64,000 bases of DNA from an uncultured bacterium (GTDB taxonomy: Bacteria; Cyanobacteriota; Vampirovibrionia; Gastranaerophilales; Gastranaerophilaceae): assembly GCA_903868125.1 (NCBI GenBank), contig CAIPUE010000002.1, positions 53,947 through 117,946 of the forward strand, written 5' to 3'. The notes beneath the pieces were generated by a model that saw nothing but the letters and a program-made list of their open reading frames with translations, was not told where the DNA came from and did no database searches. Shown piece after piece: positions 1 to 9,428 of this stretch. A program made the translations under genes and the position numbers. Positions within the stretch are counted from its first letter, which is position 1. Each line of letters starts with the position of its first letter.

Positions 1-2
1 AT

Positions 3-428
3 GAAACTCAAGATAGTTTGGAAATGCAAACAACAGAAACATCAGAAGAACAAATCTCCGACGCAGAAACTAAACTGGAAACCGATTTGTCAATTGTTTA
101 CGGTAATGCTAAAAAATATGTAATATATATCAATTCTGAAAATATCGCTTTTGTCGAAAGTCTTTCTACAGATGAACGAAGAAAAATTATAAATAAAATT
201 TTAAAAGAACAAAATGAGTTTTCTATAAAAGACAGGGCAAATAAAGAACGAAGTCGTTTTTTAAAACATGTTTTGCTTTCGGTTTTCACATTTATAATAT
301 TTTTTCCGATAGTATTTATCTATGTAAATAAGGCTCTATTGATTTCTATTGACAATTATGAACAAGCAAAAGAAAATTTTTCTAAACTTTATAAAGAACA
401 CGGTAAAATTCAAAGAGAGAAACAGTAA
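3..428 (+). CDS. Hypothetical single-pass membrane protein, probably 5'-truncated by the window edge
   Basis: The reading frame is open to the left edge of the window. Internal starts exist (TTG at 18, ATG at 24), but neither has a convincing ribosome-binding site, so the gene probably begins upstream. The product has an acidic, Glu/Thr-rich N-terminal part, a central Lys/Arg/Glu-rich stretch, one strongly hydrophobic segment of about 22 residues (FLKHVLLSVFTFIIFF and following), and a charged tail. I do not recognise a family. A membrane-anchored protein with a cytoplasmic charged domain is the most that can be said. Confidence 0.5.
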   Translation, partial: ETQDSLEMQTTETSEEQISDAETKLETDLSIVYGNAKKYVIYINSENIAFVESLSTDERRKIINKILKEQNEFSIKDRANKERSRFLKHVLLSVFTFIIFFPIVFIYVNKALLISIDNYEQAKENFSKLYKEHGKIQREKQ

Positions 429-579
429 ATGTTAATTTTTCCGCAATCTCCTTAACAATAATTAAATATTTTGTTTATTTTCGTTATTTAGATAGTACAA
501 TTCATGTATCGGAATTTTCAGAGGGCAAATTTCACTCTAGATTTGTTTTTTCACGAACGGAATATAAAAGAAGGAATTT

Positions 580-1971
580 ATGATGCTTAAATTAGACTAT
601 CGGAATGTAAAATCTGCAATTATCGGAAAGGAAAACGGACTTGAAATCGAACAGGAATTTGAAAATTATAAAACTAAAATTTCTCACATCATTTCTGACT
701 TAAACAAACGAAAAGATAAGCCCGGGCAGTGGTTACAATGGATGAATTTAGGTTATAACGAAGAAACAGTTTGGTTGGTAAAAGAATATGCATCTTTGGT
801 TAAAAATAGATTTGAAAATGTGTTAATTTTAGGGATAGGTGGTTCGACACTCGGTGGAATCGCGGTTACTGAAGCACTATTAAGCCCTTACTGGAATTTA
901 TTATCAGATGAAAAAAGAAATAACTATCCCAGAATTTTTTTCTTAGATAACATTGATCCTGACCAAATTACGGGTCTTTTGGATTTGCTTGATTTAAAGA
1001 AAACTTTGGTGAATGTAATAACAAAATCAGGCTCGACGGCAGAAACAATGTCTCAATATATGATAGTTAAAGACATTATGGCAAAAGAGCTTGGGGATGA
1101 TTATCGAAAAAATATTGTTGCAACAACGGATAAAAAAATGGGGATTTTAAGGCAACTGGCAGATCAAGAAGGTTATAAAACATTCGTCGTACCCGATGAT
1201 GTGGGCGGAAGATTTTCCGTATTCTCGTCGGTAGGACTTCTTCCTTTGGCGCTTGTGGGTATCGATATTGATGAAATCATTAGTGGAATCAAAGATATGG
1301 ATTTAGCGCTTAAAAATACCGATATATTGGAAAATATTGCAGCACAAAATGCACTGATACATTATTTAATGGATATACAAAAGGGTAAAAAACTCTCTGT
1401 AATGATGCCTTATTCATCTCGCTTAAGATATGTTTCTGATTGGTATGTTCAACTTTGGGCGGAATCTTTAGGGAAAGAGGTCAATAATGATGGTGAAAAA
1501 ATCAATTGCGGGCCGACTCCGCTAAGGGCTCTTGGCGTTACAGATCAACACTCTCAAATTCAACTTTATAATGAAGGACCAAACGATAAAATTATTAATT
1601 TTATCAGGGTGGAAGAATTTGAAAATACTGTAGAAATACCTAAAATATTTGAATATACAGGAATCGGCTATTTGGGTGGCAAAACCATCAATGATTTATT
1701 AAACGCAGAAGCTGATTCGACAAAAGTTGCACTGGTAGATTTTGAAAGGCCGAATGTTACCGTATCATTACCTACAATTAATGGATATTATGTAGCTCAA
1801 CTTCTTTACATGCTAGAAATTCAAACAGCGATTGCCGGTGAGTTATATAACATAAATACATTTAATCAACCTGGGGTTGAGCAGGCAAAAAATTACACCT
1901 ACGCGTTGATGGGTAGGGCTGGATACGAAGATTCAGCCGAGGCTCTGAAAGAAAAATTGGCTGTAGTATAG
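580..1971 (+). CDS. pgi: Glucose-6-phosphate isomerase
   Basis: This enzyme interconverts glucose 6-phosphate and fructose 6-phosphate in glycolysis and gluconeogenesis. The 463-residue length matches the short bacterial (Bacillus-like) form. Visible signatures are the phosphosugar-binding loop VLILGIGGSTLGG (about residues 81-93), NVITKSGSTAET (about 145-156), the RLRYVSDWYVQLWAESLGKE block and DQHSQIQLYNEGPND. AAGGA about 5 bases upstream supports the ATG at 580; a second ATG follows directly. The gene converges with the HD-GYP gene, with only about 25 bases between the stop codons. Confidence 0.95.
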   Translation: MMLKLDYRNVKSAIIGKENGLEIEQEFENYKTKISHIISDLNKRKDKPGQWLQWMNLGYNEETVWLVKEYASLVKNRFENVLILGIGGSTLGGIAVTEALLSPYWNLLSDEKRNNYPRIFFLDNIDPDQITGLLDLLDLKKTLVNVITKSGSTAETMSQYMIVKDIMAKELGDDYRKNIVATTDKKMGILRQLADQEGYKTFVVPDDVGGRFSVFSSVGLLPLALVGIDIDEIISGIKDMDLALKNTDILENIAAQNALIHYLMDIQKGKKLSVMMPYSSRLRYVSDWYVQLWAESLGKEVNNDGEKINCGPTPLRALGVTDQHSQIQLYNEGPNDKIINFIRVEEFENTVEIPKIFEYTGIGYLGGKTINDLLNAEADSTKVALVDFERPNVTVSLPTINGYYVAQLLYMLEIQTAIAGELYNINTFNQPGVEQAKNYTYALMGRAGYEDSAEALKEKLAVV

Positions 1972-1996
1972 TGCAAAATTGATGCGCAATTCAAAC

Positions 1997-3055
1997 TTAT
2001 AAAATCATCTCTTCAAAATTTACAGTATCGTTATAGCTAAACATATGTATAAAAGTATATAATGCTTCTGCTGAAAATTTTTGTGTCCCGAGCCCAAGCA
2101 TGACTCTCAAAGCCTCTTTGGTATTTTTCACTTTATGAGGGGTACGATTAGAAGTCAAATTATCGAAATAATTACAAACACTAATTATTTGACTTTCAAT
2201 ATTAATACGTGCTCCTGATTTGCCGTTGGGATAACCGGAACCGTCATTATTTTCATGATGGTCAAGTGCAGTTCTGGCAATATTTTCAGGTAATTCCATT
2301 TCTACTTTTAGCATTTTATAGCCTATTTTTGTATGATTTTGAAAGATTTTTTGTTCCTGATTCGTCAAATTATTCTTAGAAAAAAGTTCTTGAGGAAGCA
2401 CATTTTTTCCTATATCGTGAAGTAAACCCGCAAGAACAACGTCGTATATTATATTCTCAGGTAAATTCATCTTTCTCGCAACTGCACCACTTAAAATGGC
2501 CGTATTTAGTGCATGACACTTATTATATTCGCCTAAAAGTTTTAATTGAGAAGATAAAAAGACTTCGTTTGACTCTGAAATTATGTCTTGCATAATTTTG
2601 TCTCTGACATTTGCAAACATGCCTAGCATTTCCAGAGGTGATTTTTCATCTATCCCTTCCAAAATTTTGCCATAAAATACTTTTATTTTAAGCTGTGTTT
2701 GCGGATCAATTTTTGCTTTTTTATTGACCGGCCCCCGATAACCAATTATATCTATATCATCAACTGAAAGTTTATTTTTTAAAATAGTTGATTGTTTCAT
2801 ATCAAAAGTTTCAATTATTACATCAGGTTCAGCCTTTGATGCTGTTTTTCCCTCCGGGGAGGTTGGTCCTGTCTCTGTTGGTTCAATAACCTGAGCTTCT
2901 TCATCACGATATAAAGAACCCATGTGTCTTAATTGCAATAATTTACCGGGAGTGAGAACTTCCCCTGCGGCAAAAAGTTTTTCTCCAAACTCTGAATAAA
3001 GGTTATAGGGTAAAATTTTATGATTAATTAACTCTTCTGTTGAAACGATTTTCAT
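1997..3055 (-). CDS. HD-GYP domain protein (putative c-di-GMP phosphodiesterase)
   Basis: HD-GYP domains hydrolyse the second messenger cyclic di-GMP. The C-terminal half carries the metal-binding LLHDIGK motif and HHENNDGSGYP, the GYP signature; the N-terminal about 130 residues match nothing I recognise and include a Pro/Glu/Thr-rich linker. The frame extends 20 codons further upstream, but ATG at 3055 is preceded by a good GGAG site (ACGGAGTCAGT) and gives a 352-residue protein. No receiver domain or membrane segment is seen. It probably works with the GGDEF, PilZ and second HD-GYP proteins elsewhere in this window. Confidence 0.85.
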   Translation of the reverse strand: MKIVSTEELINHKILPYNLYSEFGEKLFAAGEVLTPGKLLQLRHMGSLYRDEEAQVIEPTETGPTSPEGKTASKAEPDVIIETFDMKQSTILKNKLSVDDIDIIGYRGPVNKKAKIDPQTQLKIKVFYGKILEGIDEKSPLEMLGMFANVRDKIMQDIISESNEVFLSSQLKLLGEYNKCHALNTAILSGAVARKMNLPENIIYDVVLAGLLHDIGKNVLPQELFSKNNLTNQEQKIFQNHTKIGYKMLKVEMELPENIARTALDHHENNDGSGYPNGKSGARINIESQIISVCNYFDNLTSNRTPHKVKNTKEALRVMLGLGTQKFSAEALYTFIHMFSYNDTVNFEEMIL

Positions 3056-3144
3056 ACTGACTCCGTAAATGTAGGCAATATAAATATTATAACATTCTTT
3101 TAAACCAAAACACAATCCATTTAGATGAAATTTTCAGGAGAAAT

Positions 3145-3459
3145 TTAATTATTAACTCCACTTGAATTATTTTTTATAAACCCGCAGATTTCTTCAAGCC
3201 GTTTATCTTCCATAGCATCAACCAAGTCCTGAATAGAATTAAGTTTTTTTAACTCAAAACCGACTTCTGCGAATAAAACACAATCGTTACAAAGCCTGTA
3301 ATCTCCGTATTGAATCGAGCCTGCAACACACTTGCACTGACCACAGCAATCACAATCAAAAAATTCATTTTCAATATCTGGATTTTCTTCAATATCGTCA
3401 AGCCTCATTTGCTCAACTACCAATTGCATTTCTTCGGTTACTTTAATTTTGTCTTTCAT
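3145..3459 (-). CDS. Small cysteine-rich protein with a likely zinc knuckle
   Basis: A 104-residue acidic protein of no recognised family. It has a central cysteine cluster, CDCCGQCKC followed about 20 residues later by CNDC, which looks like a four-cysteine zinc ribbon or treble-clef site. The flanks are helical and charged. It lies between the HD-GYP gene and pdxJ on the same strand, separated from pdxJ by a 16-bp inverted repeat, so it is probably not tightly co-transcribed with pdxJ. The upstream sequence (AAAAGGATTAA) supplies a reasonable ribosome-binding site. Confidence 0.7.
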   Translation of the reverse strand: MKDKIKVTEEMQLVVEQMRLDDIEENPDIENEFFDCDCCGQCKCVAGSIQYGDYRLCNDCVLFAEVGFELKKLNSIQDLVDAMEDKRLEEICGFIKNNSSGVNN

Positions 3460-3491
3460 TAATTTAATCCTTTTCGGGTAGTTTATCAGTC

Positions 3492-3604
3492 GATAAGTCT
3501 ATAAGTTAAACAGTTTTGCAAGAGCGCTCGTTGAAAATTTATAAACGATTATGTTTTTATAAAATCTTACTTTGCCAGTTAACTAATCAACTTATAGACT
3601 TATC
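3492..3604. repeat. Perfect 16-bp inverted repeat spanning 113 bp
   Basis: GATAAGTCTATAAGTT (3492-3507) is matched exactly by its reverse complement at 3589-3604. The interior continues imperfectly (CAGTTTTGCAA against TTTGCCAGTTAAC). It lies between pdxJ and the Cys-rich gene and could be a MITE-like element or a read-through hairpin. Related strings (AGTCGAATAGTTTAACAGTTTT) occur near 8470 and 49255. Confidence 0.7.
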
Positions 3605-3607
3605 ACC

Positions 3608-4321
3608 TTATAAACTAATTAACTGCTTCATTTCCCTAACAGACGTTTCTATCCCAACAAAAACCGCCCTTGAAATAATACTGTGCCCTATGTTTAATTC
3701 CACCAAATCCGGAATCTCTTTCATTTTGTGAACATTTTCGTAATTAAGCCCATGCCCTGCATTCACTTTTAAACCCAGAGATTGAGCAAAAATAGCGGCC
3801 TCTTTTAATTTTTGGAATTCTCTTTCTTCGGACTCCGTGCCAAAAGCTTCCGCATATTGCCCTGTATGAAGTTCAATAAATTCTGCTCCTGTTTTGGAGG
3901 CCGCAGAAATTTGTTCTAAATTGGGGTCAATAAATAAACTTACGGCAATTCCGGCATCTTCAAGCGGTTTTACGAATTTTATTGCTTTATCAAGTTGCGA
4001 AGCAACATCTAAACCGCCCTCGGTGGTAAGTTCTTGACGTTTTTCAGGAACGATACAACAGGCGGCAGGCTTGAGTTCAAGTGCGATTTTAAGCATTTCC
4101 TCAGTCATTGCCATTTCAAGATTAAGCCTTGTTTTCAGAATGACTTTTAATGTTTTAACGTCGGCGTCTTTAATATGTCTTCTGTCTTCTCTTAAATGGG
4201 TTGTAATCCCTGCAACTCCAACTTTTTCACAAATTTTTGCACACTCGATTAAGTTAGGTTCCGCCCCGCCCCTTGCGTTTCTTAACGTTGCTATATGATC
4301 AATATTTACTCCCAGTAACAT
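3608..4321 (-). CDS. pdxJ: Pyridoxine 5'-phosphate synthase
   Basis: PdxJ condenses 1-deoxyxylulose 5-phosphate with 3-amino-2-oxopropyl phosphate, the last ring-closing step of de novo vitamin B6 synthesis. The 237-residue length is typical. N-terminal GVNIDHIATLRNARGG (residues 4-19) and TTHLREDRRHI (40-50) are diagnostic and include the catalytic histidine. The start at 4321 has GAGGATTTGAG in front. DXP also feeds dxr and ispE in this window, but pdxJ stands alone here. Confidence 0.95.
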   Translation of the reverse strand: MLLGVNIDHIATLRNARGGAEPNLIECAKICEKVGVAGITTHLREDRRHIKDADVKTLKVILKTRLNLEMAMTEEMLKIALELKPAACCIVPEKRQELTTEGGLDVASQLDKAIKFVKPLEDAGIAVSLFIDPNLEQISAASKTGAEFIELHTGQYAEAFGTESEEREFQKLKEAAIFAQSLGLKVNAGHGLNYENVHKMKEIPDLVELNIGHSIISRAVFVGIETSVREMKQLISL

Positions 4322-4501
4322 CTCAAATCCTCACTTTTTAATAAAATTATATCGTAAAAAAATGTAAAATGTAATTGTGATTGTTTTAATTTTTAATTAA
4401 TTATTCTTTGCCTAAAAACTTTGTTTGTAGTACCATGATGTAGTATGAATTAGTATGTAATTTATAAATTATTGGCTAGAAAGAGTATAAGGAGAGTAAT
4501 T

Positions 4502-7500
4502 ATGCCGGGAAAAACAATAACAGTTGATGGTAACTACGCTGCGGCGCATGTTGCATATGCATTAAGCGAGGTATCAGCAATATACCCAATCACACCTTCA
4601 TCTACAATGGGTGAATGGATTGATGAATGGGCATCACAACACAAAAACAACATTTGGGGTACAGAAGTAAGCGTTGCTGAAATGCAATCTGAAGCTGGTG
4701 CAGCAGGCGCCGTTCACGGTTCTCTTGCGGCTGGTTGTTTAACTTCTACATATACATGTTCTCAAGGTTTATTATTAATGATTCCTGTAATGCACAAAGC
4801 GGCTGGGGAATTGCTTCCACACGTAATGCATGTTTCTGCCCGCGCACTTGCAGCTCAATCATTATCAATTTTCGGCGACCATTCAGACGTTATGGGCGTT
4901 CGTAATACTGGTTATGCGATGTTAGCGGCAAATTCCGTTCAAGAAGAAATGGATATGGCTTTGGTTGCTCACTTGGCAACATACAAATCTAAGATTCCAT
5001 TCTTACAATTCTTTGATGGATTCAGAACTTCTCACGAAGTACACAAAATTGAAGAAATCTCTTATGATGATATCGCTAAATTAGTTGAACCTAAATATAT
5101 TGAAGAATTCAAAACAAGAGCTTTAAAACCTGAAGCACCTATCACGAAAGTTGGAGCACAAAACGGAGACGTTTATTTCCAAGGTCGTGAAACAGTTAAC
5201 AAATTCTATGACGCTGTTCCTGATATCGTTCAAGAATACATGGACAAAGTTGCCGCTGTTACGGGCAGACAATACCACCCATTCGATTATGTTGGCGCAC
5301 CTGACGCTACGGACATAATCATTGCTATTGGTTCTAGTTGTGAAACAATCGAAGAAACAATTGAATATTTGAACACTAAACGCGGCACTAAATACGGTTT
5401 AGTTAAAGTTAGATTATACAGACCGTTTGATGTTAAGAGATTCAATGAAGCTCTTCCAAGCACTGCAAAACGTATCACTGTTCTTGACAGAACAAAAGAA
5501 CCTGGTTCAATCGGCGAACCATTGTACCTAGATGTTGTAGCTGCTCTTGAAAACAAATCGGCAAGAGTTATCGGCGGTCGTTATGGTTTATCTTCTAAAG
5601 AATTTACACCATCAATGGTATTAGCTGTATACAAACATGCTGAAAACAACGGATTCCACGGATTCACAGTAGGTATCGAAGATGATGTAACTAATCTTTC
5701 ATTGAAAGTTGTAGAGCATATCGTTACTGAGCCTGAAGGAACTACAAACTGCATGTTCTGGGGATTGGGATCTGACGGTACTGTTGGTGCTAACAAAAGC
5801 TCAATCAAGATTATTGGGGACTACACTGAAAAAGATGCTCAAGCATATTTCGCATATGACTCTAAGAAATCTTTCGGCGTAACTGTTTCTCACTTGAGAT
5901 TCGGTGATGAACCAATCAAATCTACATATCTAATCACAGCACCTGACTTTGTATCTTGCTCATCGCACGCATATGTTGGCAGATATGATTTGTTAAAAGG
6001 GATTAAAGAAGGCGGTACTTTCTTGTTAAACAGTCCTTACACAAAGGATGAAGCATTCTCTCACTTAACAAAATCAATGCAAGAAACAATCGTTAGCAAG
6101 AAAATCAAATTCTACAACATTAATGCTGATGAATTAATCAAACAACAACCTGGACTACGTGGTAAGGGTGCAAACACAGTAATGATGGTTGCATACTTCA
6201 AAGTTTCAGGAATTATCCCATTCGAACAAGCATACGAAGGTATGAAAGAAATGACAGTCAAAACCTTTAAGAAAAAAGGCGATGATATCGTAAATATGAA
6301 CTTGGCTCTTATCGACGCAGCAGTTAATTTCTGCGAAGAAGTTCCAGTTCCATCATCATTAGATGGCGTTTCTTGCGCTCCAGAAGTTAAATTACTTTCT
6401 GATGATGCAAGTGACTTCGCTAAGAAAATCATTGAACCTTCAATGAGACAAAAAGGCGACGATATTCCTGTTTCAGCGATGTCAGTTGACGGTGTTCTTC
6501 CAACAGGAACAGCTTGCCTAGAAAAACGTCGTATTGCACCGAGAGTTCCTCACTGGCATTCTGAAACTTGCATTCAATGTGGTATTTGTGCTTCTGCATG
6601 TCCACATGCGGTTATCAGAACAAAGTTGATAGCGCCTGACAGCTTGAAAGATGCTCCTGCATCATTCAATACATTAGATGCAAGACCTGGCGATGGCGAG
6701 AAATTTAAAGTACAAATTTATTGTGAAGATTGTACCGGTTGCGGCGTTTGTGTTGATCAATGTCCTATTAATCAAAACAAACCTGAAACACCTGCTTTAT
6801 CATGGTCCACTGTTGATGATGAAGAAAACGCGGGCGAAAAAGTCAATGCTGAATTCTTCGATGCATTACCTGATAATGTTATGGGTAAAAATACAACTAA
6901 AACAATCAAAGGTGCTATGTTGAAAAAGCCATTGTTCGAGTTCTCAGGAGCTTGTGCAGGTTGCGGAGAAACTCCTTACATCAAATTGGTATCGCAATTG
7001 TTTGGTGAAAATATGATTGTTGCTAACGCAACAGGTTGTACATCAATTTACTCTGGAACATTCCCGACTATTCCTTATTGCACCAGCAAAGAAGGCAGAG
7101 GACCGGCTTGGGCTAACTCACTATTTGAAAACAACGCTGAGTTCGGTTTCGGTATGAGATTAGCAGTAGATCAAAACAGAGGTACTTTGAGAACCTACGT
7201 TGAGAAAGTTCTTGTAAATGAGAAAACTCCTGCTGACCTTAAAGAAGCCTTAGAATCGGCTATATCCTTCTGGGATACCTCAAAAACAGAAGAAGCAGTT
7301 GCCGCTCAAAATAAAGTAAAAGAAGTTTTAGCTAAAACAAATTGCGAATGTGCAGAATTAGCGATGATAAAAGAACTTCAAGACTACTTCACTGATAAAT
7401 CAGTTTGGATTATCGGTGGTGACGGTTGGGCTAATGATATCGGATACGGCGGGATTGACCACGTATTAGCTCAAGGTAAAAACGTAAATATTCTTGTTGT

Positions 7501-8032
7501 TGATACTGAAGTTTACTCTAACACAGGTGGTCAAGCATCTAAATCAACACCGACAGGTGCTGTTGCGAAGTTTGCTACAGGCGGGAAGAAAACTTACAAG
7601 AAAAACATGGGACTAATGAGCATGTCTTATGGTTATGTATACGTTGCATCGGTTGCATTGGGAGCGGATAGAGGTCAAACTCTTAAAGCGTTCCAAGAGG
7701 CTGAAGCTTACGATGGGCCATCAATCATATTTGCATACGCTCCATGTATCGCTCACGGTATCGATATGAGCAAGACTCAAACAGAACAAAAAATCGCTGT
7801 TGAAGCTGGATACTTCCCATTATACAGATACAATCCTGATAATGAGCAGCCATTCACTTGGGACGCTAAGGAACCTAAAGGCAGCTACCAAGACTTCATA
7901 AAGAGTGAAGGACGTTATAAAGCACTTCTAAAAACAAATCCTGAAGCGGCTGAAGCTCTTTATGCTCAAGCTGAATCAGATGCTGCGAAGAGAATGTCTG
8001 TTTATAAGGCAGTCGGCGAATTGATGAGATAA
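4502..8032 (+). CDS. nifJ: Pyruvate:ferredoxin (flavodoxin) oxidoreductase
   Basis: This single-chain PFOR oxidises pyruvate with CoA to acetyl-CoA and CO2 and reduces ferredoxin, the hallmark of anaerobic fermentation. The 1176 residues contain the N-terminal ALSEVSAIYPITPSSTMGEW block, two 4Fe-4S motifs near residues 690 and 745 (CIQCGICASACPH; CTGCGVCVDQCP), the proximal-cluster segment GACAGCGETPY, and the thiamine diphosphate site GGDGWANDIGYGG with VYSNTGGQASKSTP. A longer TTG start at 4472 is open, but ATG at 4502 is placed exactly behind AAGGAGAGTAATT. Codon use looks more biased than in its neighbours, consistent with high expression. Confidence 0.96.
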   Translation: MPGKTITVDGNYAAAHVAYALSEVSAIYPITPSSTMGEWIDEWASQHKNNIWGTEVSVAEMQSEAGAAGAVHGSLAAGCLTSTYTCSQGLLLMIPVMHKAAGELLPHVMHVSARALAAQSLSIFGDHSDVMGVRNTGYAMLAANSVQEEMDMALVAHLATYKSKIPFLQFFDGFRTSHEVHKIEEISYDDIAKLVEPKYIEEFKTRALKPEAPITKVGAQNGDVYFQGRETVNKFYDAVPDIVQEYMDKVAAVTGRQYHPFDYVGAPDATDIIIAIGSSCETIEETIEYLNTKRGTKYGLVKVRLYRPFDVKRFNEALPSTAKRITVLDRTKEPGSIGEPLYLDVVAALENKSARVIGGRYGLSSKEFTPSMVLAVYKHAENNGFHGFTVGIEDDVTNLSLKVVEHIVTEPEGTTNCMFWGLGSDGTVGANKSSIKIIGDYTEKDAQAYFAYDSKKSFGVTVSHLRFGDEPIKSTYLITAPDFVSCSSHAYVGRYDLLKGIKEGGTFLLNSPYTKDEAFSHLTKSMQETIVSKKIKFYNINADELIKQQPGLRGKGANTVMMVAYFKVSGIIPFEQAYEGMKEMTVKTFKKKGDDIVNMNLALIDAAVNFCEEVPVPSSLDGVSCAPEVKLLSDDASDFAKKIIEPSMRQKGDDIPVSAMSVDGVLPTGTACLEKRRIAPRVPHWHSETCIQCGICASACPHAVIRTKLIAPDSLKDAPASFNTLDARPGDGEKFKVQIYCEDCTGCGVCVDQCPINQNKPETPALSWSTVDDEENAGEKVNAEFFDALPDNVMGKNTTKTIKGAMLKKPLFEFSGACAGCGETPYIKLVSQLFGENMIVANATGCTSIYSGTFPTIPYCTSKEGRGPAWANSLFENNAEFGFGMRLAVDQNRGTLRTYVEKVLVNEKTPADLKEALESAISFWDTSKTEEAVAAQNKVKEVLAKTNCECAELAMIKELQDYFTDKSVWIIGGDGWANDIGYGGIDHVLAQGKNVNILVVDTEVYSNTGGQASKSTPTGAVAKFATGGKKTYKKNMGLMSMSYGYVYVASVALGADRGQTLKAFQEAEAYDGPSIIFAYAPCIAHGIDMSKTQTEQKIAVEAGYFPLYRYNPDNEQPFTWDAKEPKGSYQDFIKSEGRYKALLKTNPEAAEALYAQAESDAAKRMSVYKAVGELMR

Positions 8033-8040
8033 GGTATAAC

Positions 8041-8064
8041 GGTGCGGTTAAATCCGCACCCTAC
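8041..8064. repeat. Palindromic hairpin, TGCGG type
   Basis: GGTGCGGTTAAATCCGCACC is followed by CTAC, directly after the nifJ stop. An identical copy lies at 8503 and another at 18568. It belongs to the variable-stem hairpin family of this window. Confidence 0.85.
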
Positions 8065-8076
8065 TTTGATAAATAT

Positions 8077-8115
8077 AAAATAGGTAAAGTTTTTTAAAGA
8101 ATTTTACCTATTTTT
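8077..8115 (+). terminator. Rho-independent terminator of nifJ
   Basis: AAAATAGGTAAA (8077-8088) pairs with TTTACCTATTTT (8103-8114) across a 14-base loop. The 3' arm is U-rich, as expected of an intrinsic terminator, and the structure sits about 45 bases after the nifJ stop. Confidence 0.7.
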
Positions 8116-8189
8116 GTCAATTATTTATAATAAAATGTTTTTACATGAATATAGTTAGCAGTGTTATATTTTATTGAAAGGAAGTTGGT

Positions 8190-8447
8190 ATGTCAGTAAA
8201 AATTGGGGGGCAAGGTCCACAAACTTATGTAGAACTAAATCATGGCGGGCAAGCGATGAAAATTCCATGTGAAAATCCCGAACAAGCTAAAGAAGCAGCT
8301 GAAGCTTTAAAACAAGTTGAAGCTAAAATGGTGGCAGAAGAGAAAAAATTAGGAAAAACTCCCGAAGAATATATGACCTATTTGGCGCAACAAGCAGTCA
8401 AACCTGCAGGAGTTGGCGAAAAGTTGGATGTTACTTCAAAAGCTTAA
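8190..8447 (+). CDS. Small conserved-looking hypothetical protein
   Basis: An 85-residue soluble protein with a strong ribosome-binding site (GAAAGGAAG) and its own intergenic space after the nifJ terminator. It starts with a Gly-rich segment (KIGGQGPQTYVELNHGGQAM) and continues as a charged helix rich in Ala, Glu and Lys (EQAKEAAEALKQVEAKMVAEEKKLGK). I recognise no domain and infer no function. The coding signal and ribosome-binding site make it likely real. Confidence 0.7.
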   Translation: MSVKIGGQGPQTYVELNHGGQAMKIPCENPEQAKEAAEALKQVEAKMVAEEKKLGKTPEEYMTYLAQQAVKPAGVGEKLDVTSKA

Positions 8448-8502
8448 TTTTTTGGAGGAATGGCTTTTAGTTGAATAGTCGAATAGTTTAACAGTTTTTA
8501 AC

Positions 8503-8526
8503 GGTGCGGTTAAATCCGCACCCTAC
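8503..8526. repeat. Palindromic hairpin, TGCGG type
   Basis: Identical to the copy at 8041. It is followed by a CCGTTCACCGTTTACCGTTCACC string, a second degenerate repeat that accompanies hairpins at several places in this window. Confidence 0.85.
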
Positions 8527-8566
8527 CGTTCACCGTTTACCGTTCACCCGTCTCTCTCTCACCATT

Positions 8567-9385
8567 TTATAGAACATTTTGTCCTTCAACATACATTGAT
8601 TGACGTTCTCTTATAATTTCCCTGATTTGAATTGGATAATCTTTATTTAAAAGTTCTCCGATAGAAGAATATAATTTTAAAATAGAACTTTGGACATTGT
8701 CAGAATTCAAATCAATCATATCCTGCGCCATTTCTTCATTAGTTAAAGCCAGACGGGTCATATCTCTAAAACCGCTTGCGGCAAGCCTAAGAGCGAGTTT
8801 ATTTGACTGTGCTGTTTTAAATATTGCTTGTGATACCAACATTGGCATGTGTGAAATTAAAGCTACAGCTTCATCATGCTCGTTTGGAGACGTAAAAATA
8901 GGGTCAGCACCCAAAACTTTAATTATATCTGTAACTCTTTTTATATCAGAATCTTCCGTCCCTTCAAATGGAGTTAAAACCCATTTTGCGCCTTGAAAAA
9001 GAGATTCAAAAGAGGAGTCAAACCCGCTAAATTCAGTTCCTGCCATGGGATGTGTTGGAATAAATTTATAATTTCTTTTTTTTAAACTTACAAAACGTTT
9101 TAAACTGCAAACATCCGCTACAACAGCATTTGGGGATAAAATTTCATTAAGTTTATCTAAAATTTCAGTTGTTTTATTTATATGAGTACAAACAAAAATT
9201 ACATCACAATCTTGTAAAATCCCCAAAGATTTTGAAACATTTTCGCAGTATTGTTTTGCTTTTTGCAGTGTAAAATTTGAATTTGAGACAGCATAGATAT
9301 TACATCTTAAAGCACAAAGAGCCTTAAAAATAGAACCGCCAATTAATCCTAAGCCAACAATACCAATTTTTAGATTTCTATTCAT
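8567..9385 (-). CDS. tyrA: Prephenate/arogenate dehydrogenase
   Basis: TyrA oxidatively decarboxylates prephenate or arogenate in tyrosine synthesis. The 272-residue length fits the single-function form without a chorismate mutase or ACT domain. An N-terminal Rossmann loop, IGIVGLGLIGGS (residues 8-19), is followed by the substrate region FIPTHPMAGTEFSGF. It is divergent from dxr, with about 43 bases between starts, so the two promoters must overlap. Prephenate and arogenate specificity cannot be separated by eye. Confidence 0.9.
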   Translation of the reverse strand: MNRNLKIGIVGLGLIGGSIFKALCALRCNIYAVSNSNFTLQKAKQYCENVSKSLGILQDCDVIFVCTHINKTTEILDKLNEILSPNAVVADVCSLKRFVSLKKRNYKFIPTHPMAGTEFSGFDSSFESLFQGAKWVLTPFEGTEDSDIKRVTDIIKVLGADPIFTSPNEHDEAVALISHMPMLVSQAIFKTAQSNKLALRLAASGFRDMTRLALTNEEMAQDMIDLNSDNVQSSILKLYSSIGELLNKDYPIQIREIIRERQSMYVEGQNVL

Positions 9386-9428
9386 GAATTGATTTTAACA
9401 CAATTTTTTTTGTTGTACAATTTTAATT

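Noticed and set aside
3516..3731. A 71-codon plus-strand frame overlapping the pdxJ 3' end
   Set aside because: It runs antisense through pdxJ and the inverted repeat and has no supporting signals.
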